DNA of 64,000 bases, taken from the NCBI RefSeq assembly GCF_001723355.1, contig NZ_LPWE01000012.1, positions 466,070-530,069 of the forward strand, written 5' to 3'. A model generated the notes under the pieces. The model saw nothing but the letters and a program-made list of their open reading frames with translations, searched no databases and was not told the origin of the DNA. Shown here one piece after another: positions 47,244 to 57,180 of the stretch. The stretch's first letter is position 1. Each line of letters starts with the position of its first letter. Position numbers and translations under genes: made by a program. Source of the stretch: Methyloceanibacter stevinii. GTDB taxonomy: Bacteria > Pseudomonadota > Alphaproteobacteria > Rhizobiales > Methyloligellaceae.

Positions 47244-47332
47244 CGGTCCTTCCCCAGCTCAGAAGGACCTGACCGTCCCCCTGCGAGAGGCTGATACATA
47301 AGTGTAACCTCTCATCGGAGTGTTAAGAATAG

Positions 47333-47360
47333 AAAATCGGGCCAAATTAGGTTGGCCGTC
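47333..47360 (-). terminator. Terminator downstream of the FeuQ-like gene
   Basis: GGCCAA (47340-47345) pairs with TTGGCC (47352-47357). On the minus strand it is followed by TTTT (AAAA at 47332-47336 on the plus strand). Confidence 0.55.
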
Positions 47361-47375
47361 CCCCGGACAAAAAAC

Positions 47376-48740
47376 TTAAGCCGCTGGAAGAGTTAGCCTC
47401 GCGCTGAGCCCGCCGTCGCGTGCATCCTCCAGCGTGAAATGCCCTTTGTAGAGATGGGCCAGATCCGCGACAATGGACAGGCCGAGACCCGACCCCGGCT
47501 TGCTCTCGTCGAGGCGCTGGCCCCGTTGTACGGCCTTCTCACGCTCGGCCCGCGTGAGACCGGGGCCGTCGTCGTCGACCATGACGGAAAGTGTGTCCTC
47601 GCTCAAACGCCTTGCCGTGACGGTCACCGAGCGCTTGGCCCATTTGCAGGCATTGTCGATGAGATTGCCGGCCATTTCCTCGAAATCCTGCTTCTCGCCC
47701 TGAAATTTGAGCCCGGGATCGATTGAGACCGTCAGAGAAATCCCCTTCTCGCCGTAGATACGGTCCAGCGCCCGTTTCAGGGCCATCAGCGTGGGCTCGA
47801 CCTCCGTCACGCCGCCGACGACCCCGGAACGGGCGGCCACCCGCGCCCGGTCGAGATGGTGCGTGATCTGGGTCCGCATGAGTTCGGCCTGCTCGATGAC
47901 CTTCCCGGAGAGCGCCCCGTCATGAGCACGGGCTTCGTTGCTGATGACGCTGAGCGGCGTCTTCAACGCATGAGCCAGATTGCCTACATGGGTTCTGGCC
48001 CGCTCCACCACGTCACGATTGGACTGAATGAGGGCGTTGAGTTCGGTCTGCAGGGGCTTGATCTCGTCGGGAAGTTCCCCCTCCAGCTTCTCCGCGTCGC
48101 CCGAGCGGATGGCCGCCAGGTCGTGGCGGATCGCACGCAGCGGCAGAAGCCCGAACCGGACCTGGAAGAACGTCGCGACGGTGAGGCCCACGCCGAGAAT
48201 GACCAGCGCCAGCACCAGCATCGTCGTGAATTGGGCGAGATCGTCGTCGATCTCCGCCGCATTGCCGCCGACGGCATAGGAATAGGCTGTGTCACCGTCG
48301 TGGCCCGGCCTGATCTCCCGCTCCTCGATGCGCAGGTTCTCGTCGTCCGGACCGGTCACATAGCTGCGCCGGGTCAGCGTCTCGTCGGCAGGGACGTCGT
48401 CCTTGCTCGGGAGATCCAGTTCTTGATCGAGGAGCGAGCCGGACACGAACAGCGGACGTTCTTGTCCACCGTCCAAAGCCCTGATCTGCCAGTACCAACC
48501 CGAGAACGGGATATCGAAGATCGGGGCGCCCAGACTTTCGGGCGATTCCGGCGTGTCGCCGCCTTCGGCCGTGCTCGCCGCGATCAGGCTCGTCATGTAG
48601 ACGTTGAGCCGCGCGTCGAAATTGCGCTCGATGCTCTGGCGGTAAAGGGAGGTCAGCAATATCGCGGCGATCGGAATCACCACGAGCACCCATGCCGCGG
48701 CAGAGACGAACAGTCGAAAGGCGAGTGATTTCGGCCCCAT
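47376..48740 (-). CDS. Sensor histidine kinase, FeuQ/PhoQ-like
   Basis: A 454-residue kinase: helix about 11-33, periplasmic sensor (about 34-180) with acidic patches, helix about 185-205, HAMP, HisKA with NLAHALKTPLSVISNEA, HATPase_c with NLIDNACKWAK, DDGPG, GSGLGLSIV. The ATG at 48740 lies 4 bases past the corrected stop of the response regulator. As written, one uninterrupted frame joins both genes, which I attribute to a missing base. The pair and gene order (small periplasmic protein, regulator, kinase) resemble Sinorhizobium feuN-feuP-feuQ, which controls cyclic glucan export. Other PhoQ-type kinases remain possible. Confidence 0.85.
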   Translation of the reverse strand: MGPKSLAFRLFVSAAAWVLVVIPIAAILLTSLYRQSIERNFDARLNVYMTSLIAASTAEGGDTPESPESLGAPIFDIPFSGWYWQIRALDGGQERPLFVSGSLLDQELDLPSKDDVPADETLTRRSYVTGPDDENLRIEEREIRPGHDGDTAYSYAVGGNAAEIDDDLAQFTTMLVLALVILGVGLTVATFFQVRFGLLPLRAIRHDLAAIRSGDAEKLEGELPDEIKPLQTELNALIQSNRDVVERARTHVGNLAHALKTPLSVISNEARAHDGALSGKVIEQAELMRTQITHHLDRARVAARSGVVGGVTEVEPTLMALKRALDRIYGEKGISLTVSIDPGLKFQGEKQDFEEMAGNLIDNACKWAKRSVTVTARRLSEDTLSVMVDDDGPGLTRAEREKAVQRGQRLDESKPGSGLGLSIVADLAHLYKGHFTLEDARDGGLSARLTLPAA

Positions 48741-48744
48741 CGGG

Positions 48745-49415
48745 CTAGGCCCCGTCGGGATTGTCCGTGAGACGGTAGCCGAGGCGCGCACGGTCTTGAT
48801 CAGATCCACGGGCAGCTTCTTGCGCAAGCGTCCGATGAAAACTTCGACGGTGTTCGAATCCCGGTCGAAGTCCTGCTCATACAAGTGCTCGACCAATTCG
48901 GTACGGGACACGACCCGGTCGCGCTGCATCATGAGATAGTGCAGTACGCGATATTCGTGCGAGGTGAGCTTGATAGCTTGCCCATCGACCGTGACACGCG
49001 CCGCTTTCGTATCGAGAACGAGCGGTCCGCAGGTGAGGTCGTTGCTGGCGTGCCCCGCCGAGCGGCGCAAGAGAGCCCGCAAGCGCGCGAGCACCTCCTC
49101 CATGTGGAAGGGTTTGGCGACGTAGTCGTCGGCGCCGGCATCCATGCCTGCGACCTTGTCGCTCCAGCGTTCGCGGGCGGTCAGGATCAGCACCGGCATC
49201 TTCCGGTCGTCGCGCCGCCATTCTTCGAGCACGGAGAGCCCGTCCTTCTTCGGCAGGCCAATGTCCAGGACGACGGCGTCGTATGGCTCCGTGTCACCGA
49301 GGAAATGACCTTCCTCGCCATCGAATGCGGTATCGACCGCGTAGCCTGCCTCGCCGAGTGCGGTGGCAAGCTGCCGGTTCAGATCTGGATCGTCCTCGAC
49401 GACGAGAAGCCTCAA
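48745..49415 (-). CDS. OmpR-family response regulator, FeuP-like; frameshifted near the C-terminus
   Basis: A receiver domain (Glu7-Asp8-Asp9 pocket, phospho-acceptor Asp51 in VVLDIGLPKKDG, YVAKPFHMEEVL) and a winged helix (RVVSRTELVEHLYEQDFDRDSNT first part, VEVFIGRLRKK). The end reads TVRASATVSRT as written; adding one G near 48783-48786 gives TVRGLGYRLTDNPDGA and a stop at 48745, for 224 codons. The restored VRGLGYRL is the standard end of OmpR regulators. EGHFLGDTEPYDAVVLDIGLP matches FeuP-type regulators as I remember them. Confidence 0.85.
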
Positions 49416-49522
49416 AGAACTGCCCTCCCTTGGCGTCTTCGTTGCAGCAATGTCAGTAACGTGTGCATCCGAGTCGTGGCGATTCTTGGAACGGCTGCAT
49501 CCCTGCCCTCTCGACGAAAGCG

Positions 49523-49822
49523 CTACTGCCCCGTCTTGGCATTCACCGTGACGTTCTTGACGTCACCCTTGTTGCTGAGGACGGTGGCCCGATAGACAAA
49601 ACTGTTGCCGTTTTGGCAAAGCACGATCTTGATCACCTTGCCGCCGCCCTTGGACTGGGCCTTGTTCACCGCGGCTTTGCCCGGGATCAGACCGTTCTTC
49701 GAAATCAGCCCGCCGGCCGAGCCCAACGGCATGCATCCCGCATAGGCCGGCGCCACTGCCGCCACGCTGGCGAACGCGGCAATGCCAATGGCCGCGACCA
49801 TTTTGAACCCATGACAGGTCAT
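49523..49822 (-). CDS. Small periplasmic protein upstream of the FeuPQ-like pair
   Basis: A 99-residue exported protein: signal peptide (about 8-28, cleavage after AYA), then a Gly/Lys-rich region and a C-terminal beta-rich stretch (VIKIVLCQNGNSFVYRATVL, VTVNAKTG) like the end of a PepSY domain. Two Cys in the mature part may pair. It lies 107 bases upstream of the response regulator on the same strand. In Sinorhizobium the small periplasmic FeuN holds FeuPQ inactive; an equivalent role here is inference from size, location and order. Confidence 0.65.
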   Translation of the reverse strand: MTCHGFKMVAAIGIAAFASVAAVAPAYAGCMPLGSAGGLISKNGLIPGKAAVNKAQSKGGGKVIKIVLCQNGNSFVYRATVLSNKGDVKNVTVNAKTGQ

Positions 49823-49891
49823 GTCAGCCCCACAGTTCTCATCATGGACGCCACCCTATGGCAGCGCCCATGAACGGCGCCTGAACGCTGC

Positions 49892-50143
49892 CTAGGCCGG
49901 CCCGCGGGTTTCGCGATCGTCCGGGTGCTGCGCGCTCTTCGCGGTAGCATCGTCCACCTTGGCACCGAGCGCCGCAAGCCCCAAGCCGCCCAGAATCACC
50001 GGAATCTCGCTGAGAAGCTGGGCCAAGGTCAGATCTCCGACGGCCCAGAGCCCTACGGCCGAGAGAGCAGCCGTGATCCCCAGAATCTGCGTGCGGTGGC
50101 CTTTGGCGAAACCGCCCATCAGCAGCCAAGCGAAAGTGGTCAT
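49892..50143 (-). CDS. Small two-helix membrane protein at the distal end of the GTA cluster
   Basis: An 83-residue protein with two hydrophobic segments (about 20-36 and 45-62) and a charged C-terminal tail. AAGGAGA precedes the ATG at 50143; a longer frame from 50377 has no support. Size and topology would suit a holin, and it follows the tail genes on the same strand, but no sequence family is recognised. Confidence 0.55.
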   Translation of the reverse strand: MTTFAWLLMGGFAKGHRTQILGITAALSAVGLWAVGDLTLAQLLSEIPVILGGLGLAALGAKVDDATAKSAQHPDDRETRGPA

Positions 50144-50243
50144 GTGTCGTCTCCTTTTGTCAGTGGGTGGCGTTTGGATTTGTTGAAGCCGGGCTGCGCG
50201 AACGCGCGGACCGATCGGACCAGTGCCGCTACGGGACCTGCGA

Positions 50244-50549
50244 TCAGAAGGGGCGCGATGGAGCGGGACGAAGAGCGGACTTGGAGGGGCGCTGGTCCAG
50301 CTTGGCTTCGATGCGCTGAAGGATGCGACGTACCTCGCGCATCTCGGCTTCGAGACTGATGACCCGGTCGCCGGCATCGATGGACCGGACGGCCTTTGTC
50401 TCCAGCTCGGAGACGCGGCTCGTCAGCGCCCCGACCCACATGAAGAGCCCGGCCGACTGGAGCACGATGGACAGGATGAGCGCCACGGGAACGCGCCGGT
50501 CCAGCGTCCAATGAGCGTTGCTGCTGTCTCCTACGGTCATCTCCGTCAC
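50244..50549 (-). CDS. Small protein with one membrane helix and a coiled coil
   Basis: A 101-residue protein: short polar N-terminus, one membrane helix (about 19-40), then a heptad-patterned segment (SRVSELETKAVRSIDAGDRV onward to IEAKLDQRP, about 44-90) typical of a coiled coil. It has the shape of small phage lysis or holin-associated proteins and lies in line with the GTA tail genes. The GTG at 50549 follows GGAGAGG; the ATG at 50540 is the alternative. Function unknown. Confidence 0.6.
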   Translation of the reverse strand: MTEMTVGDSSNAHWTLDRRVPVALILSIVLQSAGLFMWVGALTSRVSELETKAVRSIDAGDRVISLEAEMREVRRILQRIEAKLDQRPSKSALRPAPSRPF

Positions 50550-50594
50550 CGTGCCTCTCCGTCGATCCGCGCATGGCGCAGAGGATGTCGTCAG

Positions 50595-51866
50595 CTAGCT
50601 CCCGATCGCCATCCAGTAGCCGCCGACCCCGGAAGCCGAACCGGAGCTCGCGATGGTCGTCGCAATCGTGAAGCCAGACGCCGTCACCGAAACGGGAACC
50701 GAGAGTCGGTCCGCCAGGCGGGCCGAAACCGTCACCGAGTAGACGGTCGTGGGGAAGGTCAGCGGATACACCACCGGCCCGTCGGATCCGCTATACCCCC
50801 ACTGCAAGATGAGCCCGCCGGGCAGCTGCACATAACCGTTCGTGCCGAGGCTCATGGCGCCGGCGAGCCCCGCCGGCGTCACGGCGCGCTGCGTATCCGT
50901 TCCGGACAGAACCTCCGCCGGCGTCGCAAGTTCGACCAAACCAGGATTGGATTCCGACGCGGCCTGCACCAGTTGCGCGAAGACGATTGGATCGGTGTCG
51001 AGCGTCCCTCCCCGGTTGGATGTACACTGCCAGACGGTCCGTACGTTGAGCGTGCCCTCTTGCACCGTCACAAGCGCGCCCGGGTGCTGGTCGTAGGCCG
51101 ACAGGCCGAACACCCGTGCGGGCGATACGCCGACGACATAGATGCCGTTCTGCTCGGGCGACGCCTGATCCTTGACCAGGACGAGATCGCCTGAAGCGAG
51201 CGTGACGCCATCGATCACGTCGCCGCTATTGAGTGCGCTCGCGATGACGATATCGGACGTCGTCGCGGCCCGCGCCGTGAAGGCCGGCCCTGCGTTCTCC
51301 GGCAGCCAGGTGATCCCGGCGGACCAATCGGCGCTTCCCGCCGAGAGCTTGAAGTAGAGCGTCGGCTGACCGGCATTGCCGCTGTCCGAAACGACGAGCA
51401 CGGAGAAGGCCGTAACCTCGTCGTCATAGGCGGTGCGGCCGGCGAGTTCGTCCACGGCGGCATCCGGCTGATAGGCCGGACCTTCGGGGCCTTGCGGTCC
51501 TTCGATCCCCGCCAGCGTCCAGTCGGCCCCGTCGAACCGGTACATCGCGTCTTCGTCCCGGACCCAGGCGATCCAGCCGGAGCCGCTGCCTGCTCCCGGC
51601 AGATAGGATCGCCACTCGCCGTCGATGTAGCGGGCGATGCGCTTCTCCCAGCCGACCCAGGCGCCGGTGGCCGAACCGCCGCCGCCCGCGACGATATAGC
51701 AATCGCCTTCCGCCGGACTGCCGGGCGGCTCCAACAGATCTTTGTCGAGCACGCTGAGCTGCACCAGCGTGTCGAGCAACGTCATCGCCTCGTTATGCGT
51801 GACATGCTTCTGTGCTTGCGCAGCCGCGATATAGGGGATGCGCAGCTTCGCGCTTTCTTCGGCCAT
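50595..51866 (-). CDS. DUF2793 domain protein, GTA-associated tail/attachment protein
   Basis: A 423-residue protein beginning AKLRIPYIAAAQAQKHVTHNEAM, the DUF2793 signature found beside GTA and phage tail genes, then a repeat-like beta-rich middle (FTARAATTSDIVIASALNSGD), and a C-terminal LPGGLILQWGYSGSDGPVVY domain like the C-terminal domain of phage tail fibres (gp53-like). These features suggest a surface fibre or spike used in receptor binding. GGAAGG precedes the ATG. It follows the host-specificity gene on the same strand. Confidence 0.8.
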   Translation of the reverse strand: MAEESAKLRIPYIAAAQAQKHVTHNEAMTLLDTLVQLSVLDKDLLEPPGSPAEGDCYIVAGGGGSATGAWVGWEKRIARYIDGEWRSYLPGAGSGSGWIAWVRDEDAMYRFDGADWTLAGIEGPQGPEGPAYQPDAAVDELAGRTAYDDEVTAFSVLVVSDSGNAGQPTLYFKLSAGSADWSAGITWLPENAGPAFTARAATTSDIVIASALNSGDVIDGVTLASGDLVLVKDQASPEQNGIYVVGVSPARVFGLSAYDQHPGALVTVQEGTLNVRTVWQCTSNRGGTLDTDPIVFAQLVQAASESNPGLVELATPAEVLSGTDTQRAVTPAGLAGAMSLGTNGYVQLPGGLILQWGYSGSDGPVVYPLTFPTTVYSVTVSARLADRLSVPVSVTASGFTIATTIASSGSASGVGGYWMAIGS

Positions 51867-51940
51867 GTTTGCCTTCCGGGTTTGATGAGAGCTGAAACAA
51901 CACCGCGCTCAAGCAGGCCGCTAGGCCGGTAGTGCAAAGA

Positions 51941-54900
51941 TCAGTGCTGATAGTCCCAGATCAATTGCTCTGAAGCGGGTCCGGGTCCGTAGACGGGCGA
52001 GACCTGCGCCACGCGCAACGGCACGTTCCATTGCGGCGCACCGAAATCGTCCGACTGCATGGCCGCCGAATACGCGAAGGACGGCGTGTTGCTGTCCACA
52101 CTCCGCAACACCGAACCGCCGGGTTCGTCGAGGATGTCGAGCCGGTAAAGCTCGACATCCTCACCCAGCGGCACCTCCAAGCCTTCCCAGCTGTCGCCGC
52201 CGAAACGCGTGCGGCGAATCCACTCGAGGAACCAATCGCCGGTCGCCGCATCGCGCTTGCCCTGAATGTGCACGGGCGACAGAGGCCGCAGACCGAGCCC
52301 TTGCGCGGCATAGGACACGCTGCCGTAGGTATCGGACTCGAAGCTTTCGCTCACGGGCCCGTATTTATAGTTCAGCGCGAGGCCCACATCGTCGGGGCGC
52401 AGATTGAGCGCGGTCACCGAGCTGTTGACCAGGAGGAAGCGTGCACCCGCCGGTACGGGATCGCGCATGGCGCCTTCCGTTCCGTTCAGGCCGCGCAGCA
52501 AGATCGACAAATCGTAGGTGCCCGCCTCGACCAGCGCCGCCAATTGAAACTGGATCAGCTCGAAGGCACCGTCCGCGTCTGGATGGCGGCGAAGTTGGCG
52601 CCATTGAGCAGCGCTTCCTCGGTGACGGACTCAAGCTCGCCGTAGTCCAGGGCGACCCGAATGACGTTGCTCTTGTCGTAGCGGTACAGCGGTCCCGAAT
52701 AGGTATCGAACACCGTGCGCCCCATGGTGGCGCGCGCCGGCACGATGGCGTTCAACTCGTAGCCGCTGGTCGACGGCGAGCGGTATACGGCGACGGCCCC
52801 GGACCAGGGATCGGCGTTGGCGGCGACATAGCTGCATAAGGGGGCTCGTCGCCCCGCAGCAGCGGCAGATCCATGAACACGGCGTCGGTCGGCCCGTATA
52901 CGGTAACGGGATCGAACTCGCGCTCCTTTTCCGGGGCTACGACGGAATCGAGATTGAACGGCTCGACCGAGCGCGCCTCGACATCTTTGAAGGTGGCGTC
53001 CCGCGTTTCCGTCAGCCGCCAGAGCGTGTCGCGGCTACCCGAAGACAGCGTGACCACGTCGCCGGGCGCGAGCGCCGCCGGCTCGGCCGGCAGCGCGAAG
53101 GCGCCCCGTTCGCGCGCGGCCCATGCATCGCGCAGCCACCCCTCCGCGATGGCAAGCGCCTTGCCCTGCCCCATCACGATCGGCACGTCCGCTGCAGCGC
53201 CCCGGTCGCTGCGACTGCCGAGCCGCCGCGCCTCGACCGCGCCTTGCGCGTAGTCGTGATTGCCGTCGATGTAAGTGATCTTCGCAGACAGCGGCAGCTC
53301 CGTCTCCTGGCCGCGCGTCAGCGTATAGAGCGGCGCGTCCGGATCGGTCTCAACAAGGCCGTCAGGCGTGACATTCGCGACCGACCCCAGAAACCCGCGA
53401 TGGGCGAACTGAATGAGCCCGCCCGACTCCGATGCGTCGAACAGAAAGCCGAGCCCCAGCGGCTGCAGCGCCTCGCGAACCGACATGATGCGATCGATCA
53501 CGAACCCGTCGAGGAAACCGTAGAGCTTGGTCACGTCGTAGCGGAAGAAGCCGTAGTCTTCGAGGATCGCCCGCACGACCGCCGCCAACGCGCCACCGCC
53601 GACGCGCCCGGTCAGCCAGTGACCCCGTTCCCAATTGCCGCCATCGGCCCAGACCGACGACGCATAGGGAAACGCGGGAAACGGGCGCGCATCCCAGGTG
53701 TAGACGAAGATGCGCGAGGCATCGACCATGCGCCCGCCATAGACGCCCGAGACCGGGTTCTGCCCGGACACATAGTCTTCGTGGCTCGGATCGAAATAGC
53801 TCTGGATCGCCTGGATGTAGCGGCGCTGCACGAGATCGTCGCGCACGCCGCGCGAGAAATACGGTGCGAAAGATTCCGAGCTCTTCGGATCGATGAAGAC
53901 ATTCGGCTGGTTCGGCCCCTTGTCCACGGCCGGACACCCGACCTCGGTGAACCAGATGGGCTTGGACTGCGGCACCCAGCCCGTATGCGCGCCGCCCTCG
54001 ACGCCGCCTGGCCGGTCGTAGTGATGGTTCTGCCACCACTCCTTGATGGCTTTGGTCTTGTAGATCCACGGCTTGCCGTACGCGCCGTCGGTGATGGGCA
54101 GCCGTGTCTGAGCGAGACGTTCCGCGCTCGCCTCGTTGCCGGTCGCGCGCGCCGGGTAGTACCAGTCGAAACCCTCGCCGCCGCGAATGTTACTCCGCAA
54201 GTAATCGAGATCGTAGATCGACTCCCAGCCCGCCTGCCGGTCGAGATGCGCATCGCCGTCGCGCCAGTCGGCGAGCGGCCAATAGACATCGATGCCGACT
54301 GCATCGATATGCGGCGAGCTCCAGAGCGGGTCGAGATGGAAATAGACATCGCCCGTGCCGTCGTCGGGCTGGCAGCCGCGATACTCCGTCCAGTCCGCAC
54401 CGTAGGTGATCTTCGTAGCCCCGCCGAGTACGCCGCTCACATCGGCGGCGAGATCCACGAGCGCATCGACGAAGGGAAAACTACTCTCACTCTCACGCAA
54501 GCTTGTCGCACCGCGCATCTCCGAACCGATGAGAAACGCGTCGACGCCCCCCGCCGCCTTGCACAGATGCGCGTAGTGCAGAATGAAGCGGCGGAAGGAC
54601 CACTCTTCAGGGCCTGCGTAGGAAACGCTTTCACCGTCGATGGCAAAGTCGCCGGGCTCCGCCCCGCCCACGAAGGCGGCGACTTGGGTCCCACAGAGGG
54701 GCGTCTTGTCCACCGTGCCGCCGAGACCCGGCGCCGGGTCGCAGGTGATGCGCCCGCGCCAGGGATAAGGCGGCTGGCTCGCAGCGTCCGAATACGGGTC
54801 CGCCAGCGCATTGTCGGATGCCACGTCCATGGAGATGAACGGGTAGAACGTGACTTTGAGCCCACGCGCCTTCAGGTCCTGAATCGCGGCGACCACGGCC

Positions 54901-56003
54901 GCATCCGCCGGCGTGCCGCCATAGGCCGGACGCCCGTCCTCTTCGGACACCACATGCGCTTCGGCGCGCGATAGTCCGCCGACGGACCATTCATAGGGCC
55001 AGGTCTCCTTGGCCGCGACCTCGACTCCTGGCTTCACCTCGCACAGGCCGATGCGCAAATCCGTGCCAAACCAGCTCACCACAACCGACACGTCGGCGAC
55101 ATTCGGCAGTTGCGCCTCGAGCTGATCGAGCGCCACGTCCCAGTCCGTGCCGCCAAGGGCAGTATGCAAATTTTCGGAGACGGAGGCGCCGTTTTCGATG
55201 CGCACCACGCGGTCGGTGTCGTAGACGAACTCGCCGGCGCTCGGGATCAGATTGACCGCCCGCACTTCCTCTTCGAAATTGTCCACCGCGCGGAACACTT
55301 CGAAATTGAGTTGCGGCAGCCGGTTGCCGAAGCGCTCTAAGGCCAAGTTCTCGAACACCACATAGGCGGTGCCGCGATAGGCGGGCACGCGATCGCTGCC
55401 GCCCTGCTTCGAGGCGATCAGCCCGTCGCGGCCTTGGCCCTCGCCGCCGAGATGGACGCGGATGGTGAAGTCCGACTGGCGCAGCTCCTTGCCGTCCGCC
55501 CAGATGCGCCCGATCCGCGTGATCGGCCCTTCGCACACCGCATAGGCCGCGTTGGCGTAATAGCTGTAGTCGACAGTCTTCACGGTCTGCTGCGCGCTTC
55601 CCTGGCTCCCCTGCCCCGAGCCGCCCCCGCCGAACACGTTCTTGCCGCCGCCCGTCTGCTGCCCGCCGCCTGTCGTCTGGGTGGTGACGGTCACCTTTTC
55701 CTTGAAGCGCGTGGCCCAGATGAGATGGCCGGGCAGACGTGCGCGCCCATAGACGCGCGGCAGCGGCGTGCCCTCGCTGGACGCGCCCACCTGCACATCC
55801 GACAGGCGCGGACCTTCGAGCACTTGCGTCTCGCCGGAGCTCGCGGCGAGCGGCGCCATCAAGGAGCGGTCGAGCAGCGCGCCACCGACCGAGCCCAATG
55901 CGCCGCCGATAGAGGCGCCGGTCAAGGCCGTGCCGAGCACGCTGCCGGGAAAGATCGCGCCGCCCACGGCGGATCCCACGGCACCGAGAACCAGTGTCGC
56001 CAT
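51941..56003 (-). CDS. GTA gp15-type host specificity/baseplate 'megatron' protein; two frameshifts
   Basis: The first frame runs from 56003 to about 52831, a second to about 52578, a third to 51941. One base restored at each break (AAYVAANADPW, and GANFAAIQ-x-ADGAFELIQF) gives 1355 codons, matching RcGTA gp15 in size. The N-terminus is a Gly/Ala hydrophobic region (VLGAVGSAVGGAIFPGSVLG), followed by a TIM-barrel glycoside-hydrolase-like domain (ITYGADWTEYRG, VGIDVYWPLADWRDGD, IWFTEVGCPAVDKGPNQPN) and a phage-tail domain. It is the largest tail-tip protein of the particle. Start 56003 follows GAGAGAC; the frame upstream encodes palindrome sequence and is rejected. Confidence 0.87.
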
Positions 56004-56080
56004 TAGAATGTCTCTCGTTCTGTAGTGATAGCGCTCCACGAAGACTGGGAGCGAAGCCGCGCTCAGAATTTCAGCCTCGT

Positions 56081-56162
56081 CATGCCCGGACTTGATCCGG
56101 GCATCCACGAGTGGCTGTGCAGCGTCTCCAAGACGTGGATGGCCGGGTCGAGCCCGGCCATG
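56081..56162. repeat. Pair of extragenic palindromes (BIME-like unit A)
   Basis: Two GC-rich palindromes: ATGCCCGGA...TCCGGGCAT (56082-56104) and ATGGCCGGG...CCCGGCCAT (56139-56161), about 35 bases apart, between gp14 and gp15. The unit is laid out as the reverse complement of unit B at 59701-59784. Such paired palindromes are frequent in Hyphomicrobiales genomes. Confidence 0.8.
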
Positions 56163-56168
56163 ACAAGG

Positions 56169-56603
56169 TTAGCGAGTGTCCGGAAAGCGGAAGGCGGCGA
56201 CGGCGCGCCGCCGCCACCAGACGCCCAACGGGATCTCGACCACGCCGAGACCTTCTTGCGCGTGAACCATGTGATCGCCGTTGACAAGAATCCCCGCGTG
56301 TTTAGCTACGCCCTTGTCGCGCATGCGGAACACGAGCACGTCGCCGGCCTGCGCCACGGCCACGCTATCGAGCGGCACCAGATGCCGGCAGGCGGCGGCG
56401 ATCAGCGTTTCCGATCCAGTCGCGTTCCCCCAGTCGCGGCTATACGGCGGCATCGCTTCGGGCTCGGGCCCATACAGCGCGCGCCACACCCCGCGGATGA
56501 GGCCGAGGCAATCGCAGCCGGCGCCGCGCACGCTCCCCTGATGGTGATAGGGCGTGCCGAGCCAGCCGCGCGCGCATGCAACGATGGCGTCGGGTTGGGG
56601 CAT
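56169..56603 (-). CDS. GTA gp14-type NlpC/P60 cell-wall peptidase
   Basis: A 144-residue peptidase of the phage NlpC/P60 family that cuts peptidoglycan stem peptides, carried in the tail to breach the recipient wall. Catalytic Cys32 in GCDCLGLIRG, His102 in KHAGILV, and the third polar residue in the following strand fit the family. I see no Shine-Dalgarno sequence before the ATG; in other GTAs this gene abuts gp13, but here a two-gene insert lies immediately upstream, which may have changed how it is translated. Confidence 0.87.
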   Translation of the reverse strand: MPQPDAIVACARGWLGTPYHHQGSVRGAGCDCLGLIRGVWRALYGPEPEAMPPYSRDWGNATGSETLIAAACRHLVPLDSVAVAQAGDVLVFRMRDKGVAKHAGILVNGDHMVHAQEGLGVVEIPLGVWWRRRAVAAFRFPDTR

Positions 56604-56646
56604 GAATTTGAGAGATTAAGCAAACCAGCAAGTTGATGGAGCTGGA

Positions 56647-57180
56647 TCAGTTCCCGGGGCTTGTCTCGGAAGCGGCGGAGGCGGCGCTTCCCTGTTGTTT
56701 GATCGGGGGGGTGGCGACGACTCCACCGCTTCCCTGTTGTTGGATATGTGGCGGGATCGCGAATACCAATCGGTTCAGGCTAATCAGGATGAGAATTTGC
56801 CACAGCAGCACACCTAGCGCTGACATGTTGGCGACCGCAGCAGCAACCTCGCCGCCGCACACTAGGGGCTTCACAATTACGATCAAAACACCGACACAAA
56901 ACAAACCGATTAGCCACGCAGCATTTTTCTTCAAGTTGTCGCGTGATTTATCAAGGCCAATTGCCTGATATCGCTCCTCTATCTTGTTAAATTCGAGATG
57001 AATATTAGCGATAGATGCCAAGGTAATGGCAAGAATAACACCCAGAATGTTCAAAAAATCTGATCCAACAAACGCTTCAAGGAATTTGTTAGAATCGCTA
57101 ACCCAACTCGGCCTCGCCGCAGCCAGAACTACCGAAACAGCAGCAAACAAAATTAGCGATATATACGACAGTGTTTTCAT
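56647..57180 (-). CDS. Unrecognised four-helix membrane protein in the GTA insert
   Basis: A 177-residue protein with four hydrophobic segments (about 4-22, 43-60, 87-107, 117-140), the loop after the second carrying NKIEERYQAIGLDKSRDNLKK-like charged sequence (about 64-84), and a Gln/Gly/Ser-rich C-terminal tail with a short internal repeat (QQQGS, KQQGS). It overlaps the upstream gene by four bases (ATGA, 57177-57180). The DNA is clearly AT-richer than the GTA genes. I recognise no family. As the membrane half of a two-gene unit it could be an effector that damages or signals at the inner membrane; that is speculation. Confidence 0.72.
   Translation of the reverse strand: MKTLSYISLILFAAVSVVLAAARPSWVSDSNKFLEAFVGSDFLNILGVILAITLASIANIHLEFNKIEERYQAIGLDKSRDNLKKNAAWLIGLFCVGVLIVIVKPLVCGGEVAAAVANMSALGVLLWQILILISLNRLVFAIPPHIQQQGSGGVVATPPIKQQGSAASAASETSPGN

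Noticed and set aside
48850..48866. tRNA-like T-loop string GTTCGAATCCC
   Set aside because: It is inside the conserved FeuP-like coding sequence (DSNTVEVF region) and has no acceptor or anticodon stem around it.
47376..49415. A genuine hybrid response regulator-histidine kinase
   Set aside because: The join destroys the invariant OmpR C-terminus, and one extra base restores both separate genes.
53244..54974. Plus-strand open frame of 576 codons opposite gp15
   Set aside because: It is antisense to the GTA gp15 gene, is Arg-rich and has no domain; a shadow frame.
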